Under the pieces are notes generated by a model. That model worked only from the letters and a program-made list of their open reading frames with translations. It ran no database searches and had not been told where the DNA came from. Below, piece by piece: positions 53,371 through 61,371 of a stretch of 64,000 nt of DNA. Within the stretch, counting starts at the first letter, position 1. The number at the start of each line of letters is the position of its first letter. Location of the stretch: assembly GCA_023138875.1 (NCBI GenBank), contig JAGLOO010000031.1, forward strand, positions 46,351-110,350, written 5' to 3'. Both the position numbers and the translations under genes were made by a program. This stretch comes from Bacteroidales bacterium. Its GTDB lineage: Bacteria > Bacteroidota > Bacteroidia > Bacteroidales > GCA-2748055.

Positions 53371-53447
53371 GCAACAAAAATACAATTTCAAGCAATGTTT
53401 ATAAATTAAGCATTGTGGCGCCCTATTTCATGGTATTATTGTAGGTG

Positions 53448-54662
53448 ATGAGAATCCGGTATTATATCGAAAGGCGAAATGATGACGATGGGAAGTTGAT
53501 GGTGAAGGAACGCCCCGTATTCATGAGTGTTTCATTTCCAGGAAATCGGGTCATGATTAGTGCGGGGATCAAAGTTGATTTTAATGGCTGGGATACTGAA
53601 CTACAAAGGGTGAGAAGCTCCTATCCCGGATCACATGCTTTCAATTCCTGGTTGGACACGCTGTCAGAAACTGCCAGTACTACCTGGAAGGCCCTCCAGA
53701 ATCTGCAGGAGAAACCTGATTCTGAGCGATATCGAAAATTGTTCCAGGAATTGAAACCCAAGTTTTCATCGGGATTCTTTGATGTGTTTTACCTGTTTAT
53801 GGAAAAAGGCAGCAGTCGATGGAGCCTCTCTACCTATCGGAAGGTGAGGACCATCTATAAACACTTGCGGGAATTTGAGGATATCACGGGTTTCAGAATC
53901 GCTTTTAACAACCTGGATGACACGTTTCTTGAGAGATTCACAGCTTTTTATTCAGAAAAAGGGAACAGCAAAACCACAACTTACAAAGCAGTGAACATCC
54001 TGGTCTGGTTTCTGAATTGGGCCACCGACAACGGGTATAACGTTTACAGGGAGTATCGCAGGTTCTATCAGAAGTTGGATCAATCGAAGGAAACTACCCG
54101 AAACCATCTTTTTCTTAGGTGGGATGAACTTATGAAGATAAGAGAGTTCATTTCTGGTAATCGTAGGACGGAACGGGTCAGGGACCTGTTCTGCTTTATG
54201 TGTTTTTCCGGAATACGTTTTTCAGAGTTGCAGGTTCTTAAGAAAGAGGATGTTGGAAATGAGGAAGTTATTGTGAGGAAAAATGGAGGGAATCTACGAA
54301 GACTACCATTGAATAAATATGCCAAGGAAATCCAGCAGGCTTATGAGAATAAGTACTATCTGAACAATGCCGCATTTCCTTCAATGAGTATCATTACCAT
54401 GAATAAGTACCTCCGGCTGATCGGTAAAGAGGCAGGACTGAACCGGGAGGTTATACCAGTGTCCGGAGATGATGCAAAGGTCCCTCTTTATGAGCGTCTG
54501 ACTGCCGGCATTGCTGTAAATACTTTCATTGCCAATGCACTTGAACTGGATGTGCCAGTTGAAATCATCTCCAGCTTTACAGGTGTTCAGAGTGATAGCC
54601 GGGTACGCAGGATAAAAATGGACCTGGCCAAGGAGGAGATGAAAAAGTTTAATCAGAAGTAA
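53448..54662 (+). CDS. Tyrosine-recombinase-like protein lacking most catalytic residues
   Basis: 404 residues from the ATG at 53448 (a GTG precedes it). The layout follows Bacteroidota integrases: Arm DNA-binding domain (FMSVSFPGNRVMISAGIKVDF), a core-binding SAM-like domain (FYLFMEKGSSRWSLSTYRKVRTIYKHL) and a catalytic-like domain (LFCFMCFSGIRFSELQVLKKED with the first Arg). The later boxes are eroded: where HTxRRTF-type sequence is expected there is LTAGIAVNTFIANALELDV, the LTGH segment reads FTGVQSDSRVRRI, and no Tyr nucleophile remains. It is full-length with an intact frame, so a DNA-binding role without recombination is plausible. No element surrounds it; it sits between two chromosomal genes. 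Confidence 0.82.
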   Translation: MRIRYYIERRNDDDGKLMVKERPVFMSVSFPGNRVMISAGIKVDFNGWDTELQRVRSSYPGSHAFNSWLDTLSETASTTWKALQNLQEKPDSERYRKLFQELKPKFSSGFFDVFYLFMEKGSSRWSLSTYRKVRTIYKHLREFEDITGFRIAFNNLDDTFLERFTAFYSEKGNSKTTTYKAVNILVWFLNWATDNGYNVYREYRRFYQKLDQSKETTRNHLFLRWDELMKIREFISGNRRTERVRDLFCFMCFSGIRFSELQVLKKEDVGNEEVIVRKNGGNLRRLPLNKYAKEIQQAYENKYYLNNAAFPSMSIITMNKYLRLIGKEAGLNREVIPVSGDDAKVPLYERLTAGIAVNTFIANALELDVPVEIISSFTGVQSDSRVRRIKMDLAKEEMKKFNQK

Positions 54663-54666
54663 CAAA

Positions 54667-56817
54667 CTATTTAAGAATTACCTGGACAAATGAGTAAGGT
54701 CCGGCTTCAACCTGAAGAGATTTATTAATCTTTTGTCCTGCCTGGCTAATCGAGTTCTTCACGATGGCATCAGGATTATCAAGTGTATTCATCTCTAACG
54801 GGCCATCAGCACTTAATATGATCGTTTCTTTGGAGGAAAAGGTCTTCTTTAGCAGGGTAAGGTCAAATTCCGCTTTCCTGGATAATTCTGTACGATTAAA
54901 AACGTATAGCACCAATGCCTGTTTATCCCTGGACCAGGCAGCCTGCACCTGGTAATTGTCCGTTTCGTCGGTTTCATAATCCTGGATAATCAGCGGCCAG
55001 GCTGCCGGAGAACGGCTCAGACTTTCAAGTGCCACACCGGAGGCTGAAAGATATGCCCCTTCCTTGGGTGTATTGAACACACACTGATTATGAGTATTGG
55101 CCAGGTTATTAAAATTCACAAACAACACATCTCCTCCCCGTCGTTGAAAAGCCATGAAGGTTTTGATTACATTCATCCCGAAATACCACTTGCTGAACAT
55201 ATAGGAACGGTTCACCCATTCACCACTATCCTGGGTATTGTCGGCGTAATTTAACTGGCCATCATAAAACAACTTCTCTGTATTGCAGTATGCTATATAA
55301 CGGCCTGAGGTGTTTTCATAATCCCGAAGTCTTTGGAGCATGTTGTCAAGGCCGGGACCTGCACCTCTTCGATCAGCCAGGAAGTCCACCTGATTACCGC
55401 AGATCTCAAGCATCTCTTCCAATTTCTCTGAATACCGGGGACCACCCTTACGGCTTCCATAGGTCACCAATCCCACCTTAATGGCTGGATCCACATTCTT
55501 CATGACCCTGGCATAAACATTTACTGCCCGGGCATATTCATCGTGGGAAAACCATCGATGGACCTCATTGTCCATCTCCCAATAAACAATACCAAAAGGT
55601 TCAGGATAACCATGACTTACCCTCAGGTCTGCCATGGGATGGGTTCCTGCAGGCAAATTGCAATAAGCCACCAGGTTGGCTGCTTCCCTGGCTCCAACCT
55701 CAACATCGGTGAACTCCGGGAACTCAAAACCCATTTTCGTGCCCGTTCCGTCATCCCAGCGGTGATCCCATTCTTCTTTTAGCGGATGAAATACATTGAG
55801 ACAATACATCATCTGTGCATTCGCAGCTTTTGCAAACTGGACAAGTTCCGCAACACCGACATCGTTATAGTTAAGGCCTCCCCAGAAATAGGATGGCTGA
55901 GGTTTTCTGGTATCATGCGGTCCGATCCCATCCCGCCAGTTATAAAAGGAAGCAAAGCAACCTCCGGGAAACCTGATTACACCGGGATTAACCCGGTTGG
56001 CACAGGCAATGGCTTCCGGACGCCAGCCTCTGATGGTATGGGCCGGCATCAGAGACAGGGCATCAATGTTTAGTTCCGAACCAGGCGGGATCCAGATGGC
56101 CAGGGTGGCCATGCCTGTATAGTCATGATTTGTGAACCGGATCTCAAGCTTTTCAAATTCAGCTTTGGTGTTTATCAGGATGGGGATCTGATGAAGGGGA
56201 TCCTCCCATTTTCCTTCAGGATAGACCCTGATTTCAATCTTAAGGGGTGCTTTGAGTGCTTTAAAATGACCGGAGAAAAGATAGGTGTTATTTGCATTTA
56301 AAAACTTGCCTTCCTGGGCAATGCCTCCCCAATCCTCACCAGAGTTTTTGGCAAAAAGGTATTGTTCGCCATGGATACCGCCTTTACGCTGTTCAAGTTT
56401 CACGGGACTCTGCAGATTCTCATTGATGAAAAAGGTGCTGCTGTCATCAATAGGCAATGGGCCACCAAAACCAGGTGCTGCAAACCAGGCATTGTGCTCG
56501 TAGCCACTATGATACCAGTCCTCACCAGTCCAGTCCGTAATGAATTCGGAGCAAGCCTTATTTTTACAGAGATCAAACCAGACCTTGTTGATCTCCTTGT
56601 ACGGTGAAAAGGGCTCAAAGCTTCGGTTAAACAACATTTCTCCCCACATGGGTTCTACTTGTATTCCATAACCCAACTCAATAAAATTGCTGTATAGCAG
56701 GGGACTGATTGGTTTCTCCACCATAATTTCCGGGGTGACTTTGAAGCAATCGGTATGCTGTGTACAGGCTATACTGAAAGAAAGAGAAAGGATAAAACCG
56801 GCATTTTTTAATTCCAT
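54667..56817 (-). CDS. Alpha-L-arabinofuranosidase-like glycoside hydrolase (GH51)
   Basis: 716 residues from the ATG at 56817, with a lipoprotein signal (FILSLSFSIACTQ). A N-terminal carbohydrate-binding-like beta domain precedes the TIM barrel: VIRFPGGCFASFYNWRDGIGP, MMYCLNVFHPLKEEWDHRW, PFGIVYWEMDNEVHRWF (acid/base Glu), YIAYCNTEKLFYDGQ (nucleophile Glu). A C-terminal beta domain (VLYVFNRTELSRKAEFDL) ends the chain. These are GH51 features for releasing arabinofuranose from plant polysaccharides. It stands alone, not in a polysaccharide-utilisation locus with susC/susD. Its stop is convergent with the recombinase-like gene. Confidence 0.85.
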   Translation of the reverse strand: MELKNAGFILSLSFSIACTQHTDCFKVTPEIMVEKPISPLLYSNFIELGYGIQVEPMWGEMLFNRSFEPFSPYKEINKVWFDLCKNKACSEFITDWTGEDWYHSGYEHNAWFAAPGFGGPLPIDDSSTFFINENLQSPVKLEQRKGGIHGEQYLFAKNSGEDWGGIAQEGKFLNANNTYLFSGHFKALKAPLKIEIRVYPEGKWEDPLHQIPILINTKAEFEKLEIRFTNHDYTGMATLAIWIPPGSELNIDALSLMPAHTIRGWRPEAIACANRVNPGVIRFPGGCFASFYNWRDGIGPHDTRKPQPSYFWGGLNYNDVGVAELVQFAKAANAQMMYCLNVFHPLKEEWDHRWDDGTGTKMGFEFPEFTDVEVGAREAANLVAYCNLPAGTHPMADLRVSHGYPEPFGIVYWEMDNEVHRWFSHDEYARAVNVYARVMKNVDPAIKVGLVTYGSRKGGPRYSEKLEEMLEICGNQVDFLADRRGAGPGLDNMLQRLRDYENTSGRYIAYCNTEKLFYDGQLNYADNTQDSGEWVNRSYMFSKWYFGMNVIKTFMAFQRRGGDVLFVNFNNLANTHNQCVFNTPKEGAYLSASGVALESLSRSPAAWPLIIQDYETDETDNYQVQAAWSRDKQALVLYVFNRTELSRKAEFDLTLLKKTFSSKETIILSADGPLEMNTLDNPDAIVKNSISQAGQKINKSLQVEAGPYSFVQVILK

Positions 56818-57160
56818 ATTGCAAAGATAACGAATCATTGTACGTAGGAATTCTCCTTTTCTTTTGTAGCCTATTGGTTTACGATTTTTCAGCCTTTTAC
56901 ATATACATTACTTCTTGAAGGAGGCTGAAGTTTCAAAGAACGGATAGTGAAAGATACTGATTCCTTTCAATTGAATGCCTCCTCGAAGATCCAGATATGC
57001 TCAAGAGATTAAACTATGGAGAACTTGCAGCCAACGGCATTTCTCCATAGATATCACCAGGCTCAATCAACTATTCAATCAACTTTCTTCGTCAAATACT
57101 TCAATTCTCATAGGCTACCTTTTCCTCCGATAGGAATATATTAATAAAGACCTCTGTCAA
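56818..57160. other. Gene-free stretch left of the IS transposase
   Basis: 343 bp without a supported gene. A 9-bp inverted pair GTAGCCTAT (56866-56874) and ATAGGCTAC (57110-57118) brackets most of it. A decayed frame around 56990-57045 (DMLKRLNYGELAANGIS) might be a gene remnant. Otherwise nothing recognised. Confidence 0.5.
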
Positions 57161-58518
57161 TTGAAGCGATACAATTCCTATCATACCAACATTAAGCAGC
57201 TGGCCAGAAGAAACAAACTTCCGGGAAAATACTCAGAATTCATTGACAGATCCACCATATGGCGGTGGAAGAAAGAAAGCGATGATAAGTATCTTGGATC
57301 TGAACTCTCGAAAATAGATCTTCTTGAACAATTCCTTGATTGCCGGGAATCAGACACTGTAATCGAGACCTACCTCAAACTGACATTAACAATTTCCAGG
57401 ATGCTTTCTGAATCCAAGCAGTTAAAGAAGATCTTTTGCAGAAACAAGGAGAAGTTTGTCAGTTCCATGCTCAGATACCATAAGAACATCAACCTTAAAT
57501 TCGTCCTCCGACTATGCAATATCTCTTCCTCAGTTTATTATCACTGGAAAAACCAGGTACTCAACAATTGCCCATCTTCCTCAATAAAACTGTGCAGGCG
57601 TATCTATTCAAATCAATTGACCAAGAATGAAGTGAACCACATAAAGGCTATGTTAACCGATCAGCGTTTTCGCTACTGGCCTGTAAATTCTATTGCATAC
57701 TATGCACTAAGGAACAACATCGTAAATGCCTCCCTGGCAACATGGTATAACTATATCCGGAAATTAGGGCTTGATCGGCCCAGGGTTCCAAAGAAAAAGA
57801 AATATGGAACAGGTATCCGGGCAAATCGCCCACATCAAGTGTGACATGCCGATATTACAGTTGTAAGATGTCTTAATGGTACGAAGTATTATTTATACCT
57901 TTTGATGGATAATTATTCCCGGTTCATTCTAAACTACCATGTATCTGAAAAAGTTTCTGCGAAAATCCGAATGACAAGTATCCGACAAGCCTTTGAGCAG
58001 TATATCATAGTTCCTGGAGAAGATGTCAGACTCATTGTCGATGGCGGAGTAGAAAACAACAATATAGCGGTTGATGATTATATAAACTCAGAAGATATAA
58101 GCGTTCAGAAACTTATAGCCGGTAAAGATATCAGGTTCTCGAATTCCATTGTTGAAGCTCAGAACAAGATCATTAAGTATCGCTACCTATTCAAGCATGA
58201 ATATCATGATATTCACGAATTAAGAAAGCTGCTGGACTGGATTATTACCGATTATCAGTATAATCGTCCGCATCATTCCCTGAAAGGATTAACTCCATAT
58301 GAAGCCCTGACAGAAACTCAGCTGCCCAAAAAGAAATGGCAACAGCAAATGCAGGAAGCCAAACGGATCAGACTGCATCATAACCTCAAAGAACCTTGCG
58401 AAAAATGTGAAATCAAGGAATGATGAGCCTGAGCAGAAAGAGGAGCCGCCTCAGGTATATCAGATCACCTTTTCTCTGTTGGTCATTATGTTGATTCGTA
58501 ACCTATCGTTGAATAGTT
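57069..58518 (+). mobile_element. IS-like element with a DDE (rve) transposase, possible ends
   Basis: The transposase gene at 57161-58423 is flanked by AACTATTCAA (57069-57078) and TTGAATAGTT (58509-58518), a perfect 10-bp inverted pair that could be its terminal repeats. No target duplication could be recognised, so the ends are tentative. The element lies between the arabinofuranosidase gene and a headless HTH gene and forms the left edge of island 2. Confidence 0.5.
57161..58423 (+). pseudogene. DDE transposase (rve family) interrupted by an in-frame TGA
   Basis: One continuous frame of 420 codons apart from a single TGA at 57842-57844. The N-terminal half holds an HTH-like segment (FIDRSTIWRWKKESDD) and the IS3-type stretch YWPVNSIAYYALRN. 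The TGA falls within NRPHQV-stop-HADITVV, where the family has Trp (QVWHADIT), so a TGG to TGA change is the simplest reading. The catalytic triad is present: Asp in HADIT, Asp in LIVDGGVENN, Glu in SNSIVEAQNKIIKYRY, and the usual YNRPHHSLKGLTPYEAL end. The likely start is TTG 57161. Unless read through, the product is split and inactive. Confidence 0.85.
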
Positions 58519-58536
58519 TGGGGGAGCATAGCCATA

Positions 58537-58842
58537 TTGTTGCAATTTTGCAACGCCAAATTCCAATTTTACCTTAGGATTTGCAGCGGACAACGGGAAG
58601 CTTCGGTTAAATACCTCGATAAGCTCGCCAAATTCTACGGCGTAACCATTGATGAGATTGTACACCTGGAAGGGGATATCCCCAAAGAGGTTACCATCGA
58701 GGATAAAGGATTGTTTGAACAGGTGAAGCTAATCCAGGAACTGGACGAGAAAGATCGGACCACCGTCTTTAATGTCATCGATACAATGCTGACCAAAAGG
58801 AAGTTCAAAGATTTCTTCAATAAAAACATTGCTGCCCTGTAA
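58537..58842 (+). pseudogene. XRE-type regulator lacking its N-terminal HTH half
   Basis: The frame encodes 101 residues, but only from about residue 20 onward does it look like a regulator: REASVKYLDKLAKFYGVTIDEIVHLEGD is the end of an XRE domain (compare ERDEVKPSIDVIIRIADALDV in the island 1 regulator), followed by a helical tail (LFEQVKLIQELDEKDRTTVFNVIDTML). The first 40-45 codons with the DNA-recognition helix are missing; the sequence before RE (58560-58593) does not fit. The upstream region still has an operator-like palindrome, so the promoter side and the coding tail survive while the middle is lost. A terminator follows 2 bp after the stop. Confidence 0.8.
58539..58554. promoter_or_regulatory. 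Operator-like palindrome
   Basis: GTTGCAATTTTGCAAC is a 16-bp inverted repeat with 7-bp arms, placed where the promoter or operator of the (now headless) XRE regulator gene would be. XRE regulators commonly bind such sites. The binding protein is unknown. Confidence 0.5.
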
Positions 58843-58844
58843 GC

Positions 58845-58871
58845 AAAAACCCGGCGATCTGCCGGGTTTTG
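58845..58871 (+). terminator. Intrinsic terminator after the headless HTH gene
   Basis: Arms AAAACCCGGC and GCCGGGTTTT around a 5-nt loop, ending in T. It is nearly the same as the terminator at 17666-17689 in island 1. Confidence 0.85.
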
Positions 58872-58936
58872 TAGATATAATCTTAACATTCAATATATTA
58901 TATCACTTCGTCGAAATACTTACTAATTCAAATAAT

Positions 58937-59059
58937 TTATTTAAGTAGTAGTATAAGAAGCACCAGAATAAGGAAGAATACAAAGATAACTATTTGGATA
59001 TTAGCTATCTTATCTACTTTCTTAACTATTTTCTCATTCCTACTCTCTTTCTTCATCAT
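58937..59059 (-). CDS. Small membrane protein after the orphan Rhs tip
   Basis: 40 residues from the ATG pair at 59057-59059 and 59054-59056. A charged start (MKKESRNEKIVKKVDKIAN) is followed by one helix of about 19 residues (IVIFVFFLILVLLILLLK). The gene overlaps the end of the Rhs frame by 20 bp, so the two would be translated together. By position it could be the immunity partner of this tip, but it is very small and may be a spurious frame in AT-rich DNA. No family recognised. Confidence 0.4.
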   Translation of the reverse strand: MMKKESRNEKIVKKVDKIANIQIVIFVFFLILVLLILLLK

Positions 59060-59903
59060 CTTTATGTTTTTGGTTCTGTTCAGTGGCCAGTTTATATAGC
59101 CCATTAAATGCAGACCCAATAGAATTCAGAAGCGTCCCCTGCGTGGCTAACTCTGCACTAGTACTTATGTTTCCAACTGCTACGGATGATTTTAATGCGC
59201 TTGAAACTCCTTTACTTGTTGCTATTCCTACTAACCCGGCACCAACCTCTTTTAAGGCTTCATTCGTATTCCCTTCTACAGCATTAACTAACGCTTTAAC
59301 GCCATTGCCTGAAGAAGATATAGCGGTTCCTAGGGCGGCTAGTGATAATGAAGCTCCTCCAGTAAACGGTGCTGCTACTATTCCAATATAACTAATGGCC
59401 GCACCTCCCTTATCCGCAGCAGTGCCAATATCGTAGGCAACCTCATTAGATAATTTTCCCGCGGTTTCAACAACTGTAGCAGCATCTGATACTTTACCAG
59501 ATAGGTTTACCATTGATTGATTGTTCTCAGACATTGAGGACCTGACCTCACTTGGTATCCGACTAGTTTGTGTTGAACCAACGACTAAATTTATAAGTGA
59601 ATTCCCACCTTGACCGGCAATAGCTGAATATTTCGCTTTTAACACTTCAAGGCCTGCCGTCATGTGGATACTCCAGGCTTGTAGCCCCCATAAGTCAATG
59701 TTGGCAATCGGACTGTTTTCAGCATAATTATAAGGAGAAACATGATAGAACTCTTCAGCGATGGGATCAAGCCCCGTAAATCGCCCTAAGGCAGGATCAT
59801 AGTAACGTTTTTCGAATGAGTACCAGTCAAGATTCACACCGCCTAATTGCTCGTCTTGAAGTTCCTTGCCATTGTATAGGTACTTGTTCTCACTGGGCAC
59901 CAT
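59040..59903 (-). pseudogene. Orphan Rhs tip with a hydrophobic C-terminal domain
   Basis: 287 residues. The first 75 are Rhs core ([55 protein letters not shown]). After the core comes a variable region of about 210 residues: a Ser/Asn-rich part, then Gly/Ala/Val-rich helices (ISYIGIVAAPFTGGASLSLA, KEVGAGLVGIATSKGVSSAL) like the pre-toxin or pore-type segments of polymorphic toxins, and an acidic/charged end (HKDDEERE). All the Rhs shell is missing and no signal peptide exists, so this is an orphan tip. It begins at the same core point as the tip in island 1. Confidence 0.8.
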
Positions 59904-60042
59904 TTTTACCCCACTATCAGCTCCTTACACCTTCTCAAGCTGGTGCAGCATATTCAAAGAACGCAGTTTAAAGATACCTATTTTCTTTTCAAATGAAGAT
60001 TTCAAGTGAAGAAAAAAATCAACTGTTTTCAACCTACTCCCC

Positions 60043-60082
60043 GCAGCTGCCGGCCCGTTCCGCGCCCTTCGCCGGCAGCTGC
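60043..60082. repeat. Perfect 12-bp inverted repeat (hairpin)
   Basis: GCAGCTGCCGGC (60043-60054) and GCCGGCAGCTGC (60071-60082) are exact reverse complements with a 16-nt GC-rich loop. There is no T tract, so it is not a simple terminator. Confidence 0.85.
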
Positions 60083-60100
60083 TCCCCACGCCTGCGCTTC

Positions 60101-60138
60101 GTTGTTCGTCCAGGACTGATCGCCCTGGACAGAACAAC
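60101..60138. repeat. Long hairpin beside the recombination-like motif
   Basis: GTTGTTCGTCCAGG (60101-60114) pairs with CCTGGAC-A-GAACAAC (60124-60138), 14 bp with one bulged A. The ACATAA-N7-TTATAG motif begins 16 bp later. Together with 60043-60082 this gives two strong stems in 100 bp. Confidence 0.85.
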
Positions 60139-60153
60139 CCAAAGACTATGTTT

Positions 60154-60172
60154 ACATAATGGGATATTATAG
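60154..60172 (+). other. Recombination-core-like motif, copy A
   Basis: ACATAA and TTATAG with 7 bp between, reminiscent of the ATAA-N6-TTAT core of Xer/dif-type sites. The left flank CCAAAGACTATGTT (60139-60152) is shared with copy C at 61533-61573, where it lies on the opposite strand. Functional assignment is inference. Confidence 0.45.
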
Positions 60173-60373
60173 ACGCAACACATGGTATGGAGTGGGCCAT
60201 CTTTTCCTGGAGGATCCTGGATCCAGTGTGCCTGGTTCTTTGCAGGGTCGGCCTATAATACACACTATGCAAAATAGCCCCAGTGCTGACCCGCTTAAGA
60301 TCTCTGCAGCAAAACAACAAAAAAAGTTGCCAAGGTATGCGGGCTCCGCTCGTAACTGTCCCACCTTAAAAAC

Positions 60374-60412
60374 GCAAGGGTAGTACAGAGTTCCGCTACG
60401 CTGCACCCTTGC
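60374..60412. repeat. Hairpin with A/T-rich ends
   Basis: GCAAGGGT (60374-60381) and ACCCTTGC (60405-60412) are perfect complements around a 23-nt loop containing CCGCTACGCT. AAAA before and TTTTT after extend the stem past one mismatch. It could act as a bidirectional terminator or be part of a recombination site. Confidence 0.75.
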
Positions 60413-60491
60413 ATTTTTGCCACGCCCGTATGGGATCACCGCTTTCTTTTTTGTCCTTTTTTCTTTTAATGATCATTTCAGATGAAAAGAG

Positions 60492-60518
60492 AAAGGCCGT
60501 TCATCCCGAACGACCCTT
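60492..60518 (-). terminator. Terminator of the small basic protein gene
   Basis: On the minus strand AAGGGTCGTTC pairs with GAACGGCCTTT (11 bp including two wobble pairs) around a 5-nt loop, 9 bp after the stop codon at 60528, followed by a T-rich run. Confidence 0.7.
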
Positions 60519-60527
60519 CTTTCTTGC

Positions 60528-60668
60528 TTACTTCTTGCGCCTTCTAGGCTTCTCTCTTTGAGACAGTGCGCTACCAGCTGCAGTTTTACTCTTAGAGCTG
60601 GTCCGTTTGTCTTTGAGCACCTTTGACGCGGCAGAAGCAGCCTTTTTACTGGTCACTTTTTTGGCCAT
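60528..60668 (-). CDS. Small basic conserved protein (SKKAAS...AGSALSQ family)
   Basis: 46 residues: MAKKVTSKKAASAASKVLKD at the start, then RTSSKSKTAAGSALSQ and a very basic end (KPRRRKK). About one third of residues are Lys or Arg. The pattern VTSKKAAS...AGSALSQ is that of a small, widely distributed family often found in mobile or accessory DNA, of unknown role; nucleic-acid binding is plausible from charge. It has a matched terminator and sits 42 bp after the small zinc-ribbon gene, so both likely form one transcript. Confidence 0.75.
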   Translation of the reverse strand: MAKKVTSKKAASAASKVLKDKRTSSKSKTAAGSALSQREKPRRRKK

Positions 60669-60710
60669 GGGTTTTCTTTTTAAAAGTTAAACATTCATTT
60701 ACCTTACCTG

Positions 60711-60845
60711 TTAAGGAGTGTACTCTGTGTGATTACACCTTGGACAGGGTGGCAACGTATCAGTGTTATCATCCAACACTACCACTTGTCCGCAGTTCTT
60801 ACAGGTGTACGCCCCTTTTCCAGGCTTTTCTCCTGTACTAGACAT
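60711..60845 (-). CDS. Small zinc-ribbon protein
   Basis: 44 residues from the ATG at 60845 (MSSTGEKPGKGAYTCKNCGQ start); the longer frame to 60980 adds unconserved sequence. Two Cys pairs (YTCKNCGQ and PPCPRCNHTEY) form a zinc ribbon with the linker VVVLDDNTDTLPP. The form GEKPGKGxYxCxNCGQ...LPPCPxC is a known small zinc-ribbon family that I recognise from many bacteria, without assigned role. It precedes the small basic protein gene. Confidence 0.78.
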   Translation of the reverse strand: MSSTGEKPGKGAYTCKNCGQVVVLDDNTDTLPPCPRCNHTEYTP

Positions 60846-60965
60846 AACAACATGTTTTAGCGTAAGTACTCGAAGTAGGTTACTTCTACCAGGTGCGTCT
60901 TCTTTTTGGCGTTTGATATCGATGTCATATATTTGTCTTGCTAAAGAATACAACATCAATAACAA

Positions 60966-61001
60966 AGTCAGGCTTCGCACCTTTGCAGGCCTGGCTTTTT
61001 T
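60966..61001 (+). terminator. Terminator-like hairpin with T tract
   Basis: AGTCAGGC (60966-60973) and GCCTGGCT (60989-60996) pair with one G-T wobble and run into six T. No plus-strand gene precedes it, so it may end a small unidentified RNA or be a relic. Confidence 0.5.
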
Positions 61002-61235
61002 CTTTGGCCGTTACCCACAAAATGGGTGCCGTATAATGATTTCATTAACAGGTAATTATCAACATTTGTTGATGATAACTGCACAAGTCTTGCAACACTC
61101 TCTTGGTCAGGAAGATGTGTTATAGGATTCACGTTATGTTTCTCACTTAAAAAGTATCGTAAATCACCCAAAGTCAGTCAGGCTGTTATTCTGTCATGCC
61201 GTAATCACCTATCTGACAGCATTAAACACAACCGG

Positions 61236-61366
61236 CCTTAATACCGGATTAGGCAACTTCACAAGCCGTGGGCGGGCAAGTGTCAAGATTCCCCGAAGGG
61301 GACCCTTCAGGGCTTGACCTTGACTGCGGGTGGAGCTGGCTTATCTTGCCGGATTCGGTTTTAAGG
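61236..61366. other. 131-nt multi-stem structured element
   Basis: Outer arms 61236-61256 (CCTTAATACCGGATTAGGCAA, complementary over 17 of 21 positions to 61346-61366) enclose a second stem AAGCC/GGCTT (61263-61267 with 61338-61342). A third stem is CAAG-T-GTCAAG/CTTGACCTTG (61277-61287 with 61313-61322), with two small hairpins CCCC-GAA-GGGG and CCC-TTCA-GGG at the tip. Such nesting is unlikely by chance. It could be a folded recombination site of attC type or a structured RNA. The word on its right arm, AGAAATACCTTAAAACC on the minus strand, is shared with the border of island 1. Confidence 0.7.
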
Positions 61367-61371
61367 TATTT

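Larger units (their letters stand above)
59904..60527. other. Gene-free, hairpin-rich stretch
   Basis: No supported gene over 624 bp. It contains four palindromic structures (60043-60082, 60101-60138, 60374-60412 and the terminator 60492-60518) and one copy of the ACATAA-N7-TTATAG motif (60154-60172). The phrase CCGCTACGCT at about 60392 resembles CTCGCTACGCTC in the island end repeat. Confidence 0.6.

Noticed and set aside
57842..57844. Selenocysteine or TGA-as-Trp code for the transposase
   Set aside because: TGA ends other genes here (lpxB, for example), no selenocysteine insertion hairpin is evident, and the family has Trp at this position.
60711..60980. Long version (89 residues) of the zinc-ribbon gene
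   Set aside because: The first 45 residues have no family pattern, while the ATG at 60845 begins exactly at the conserved part.
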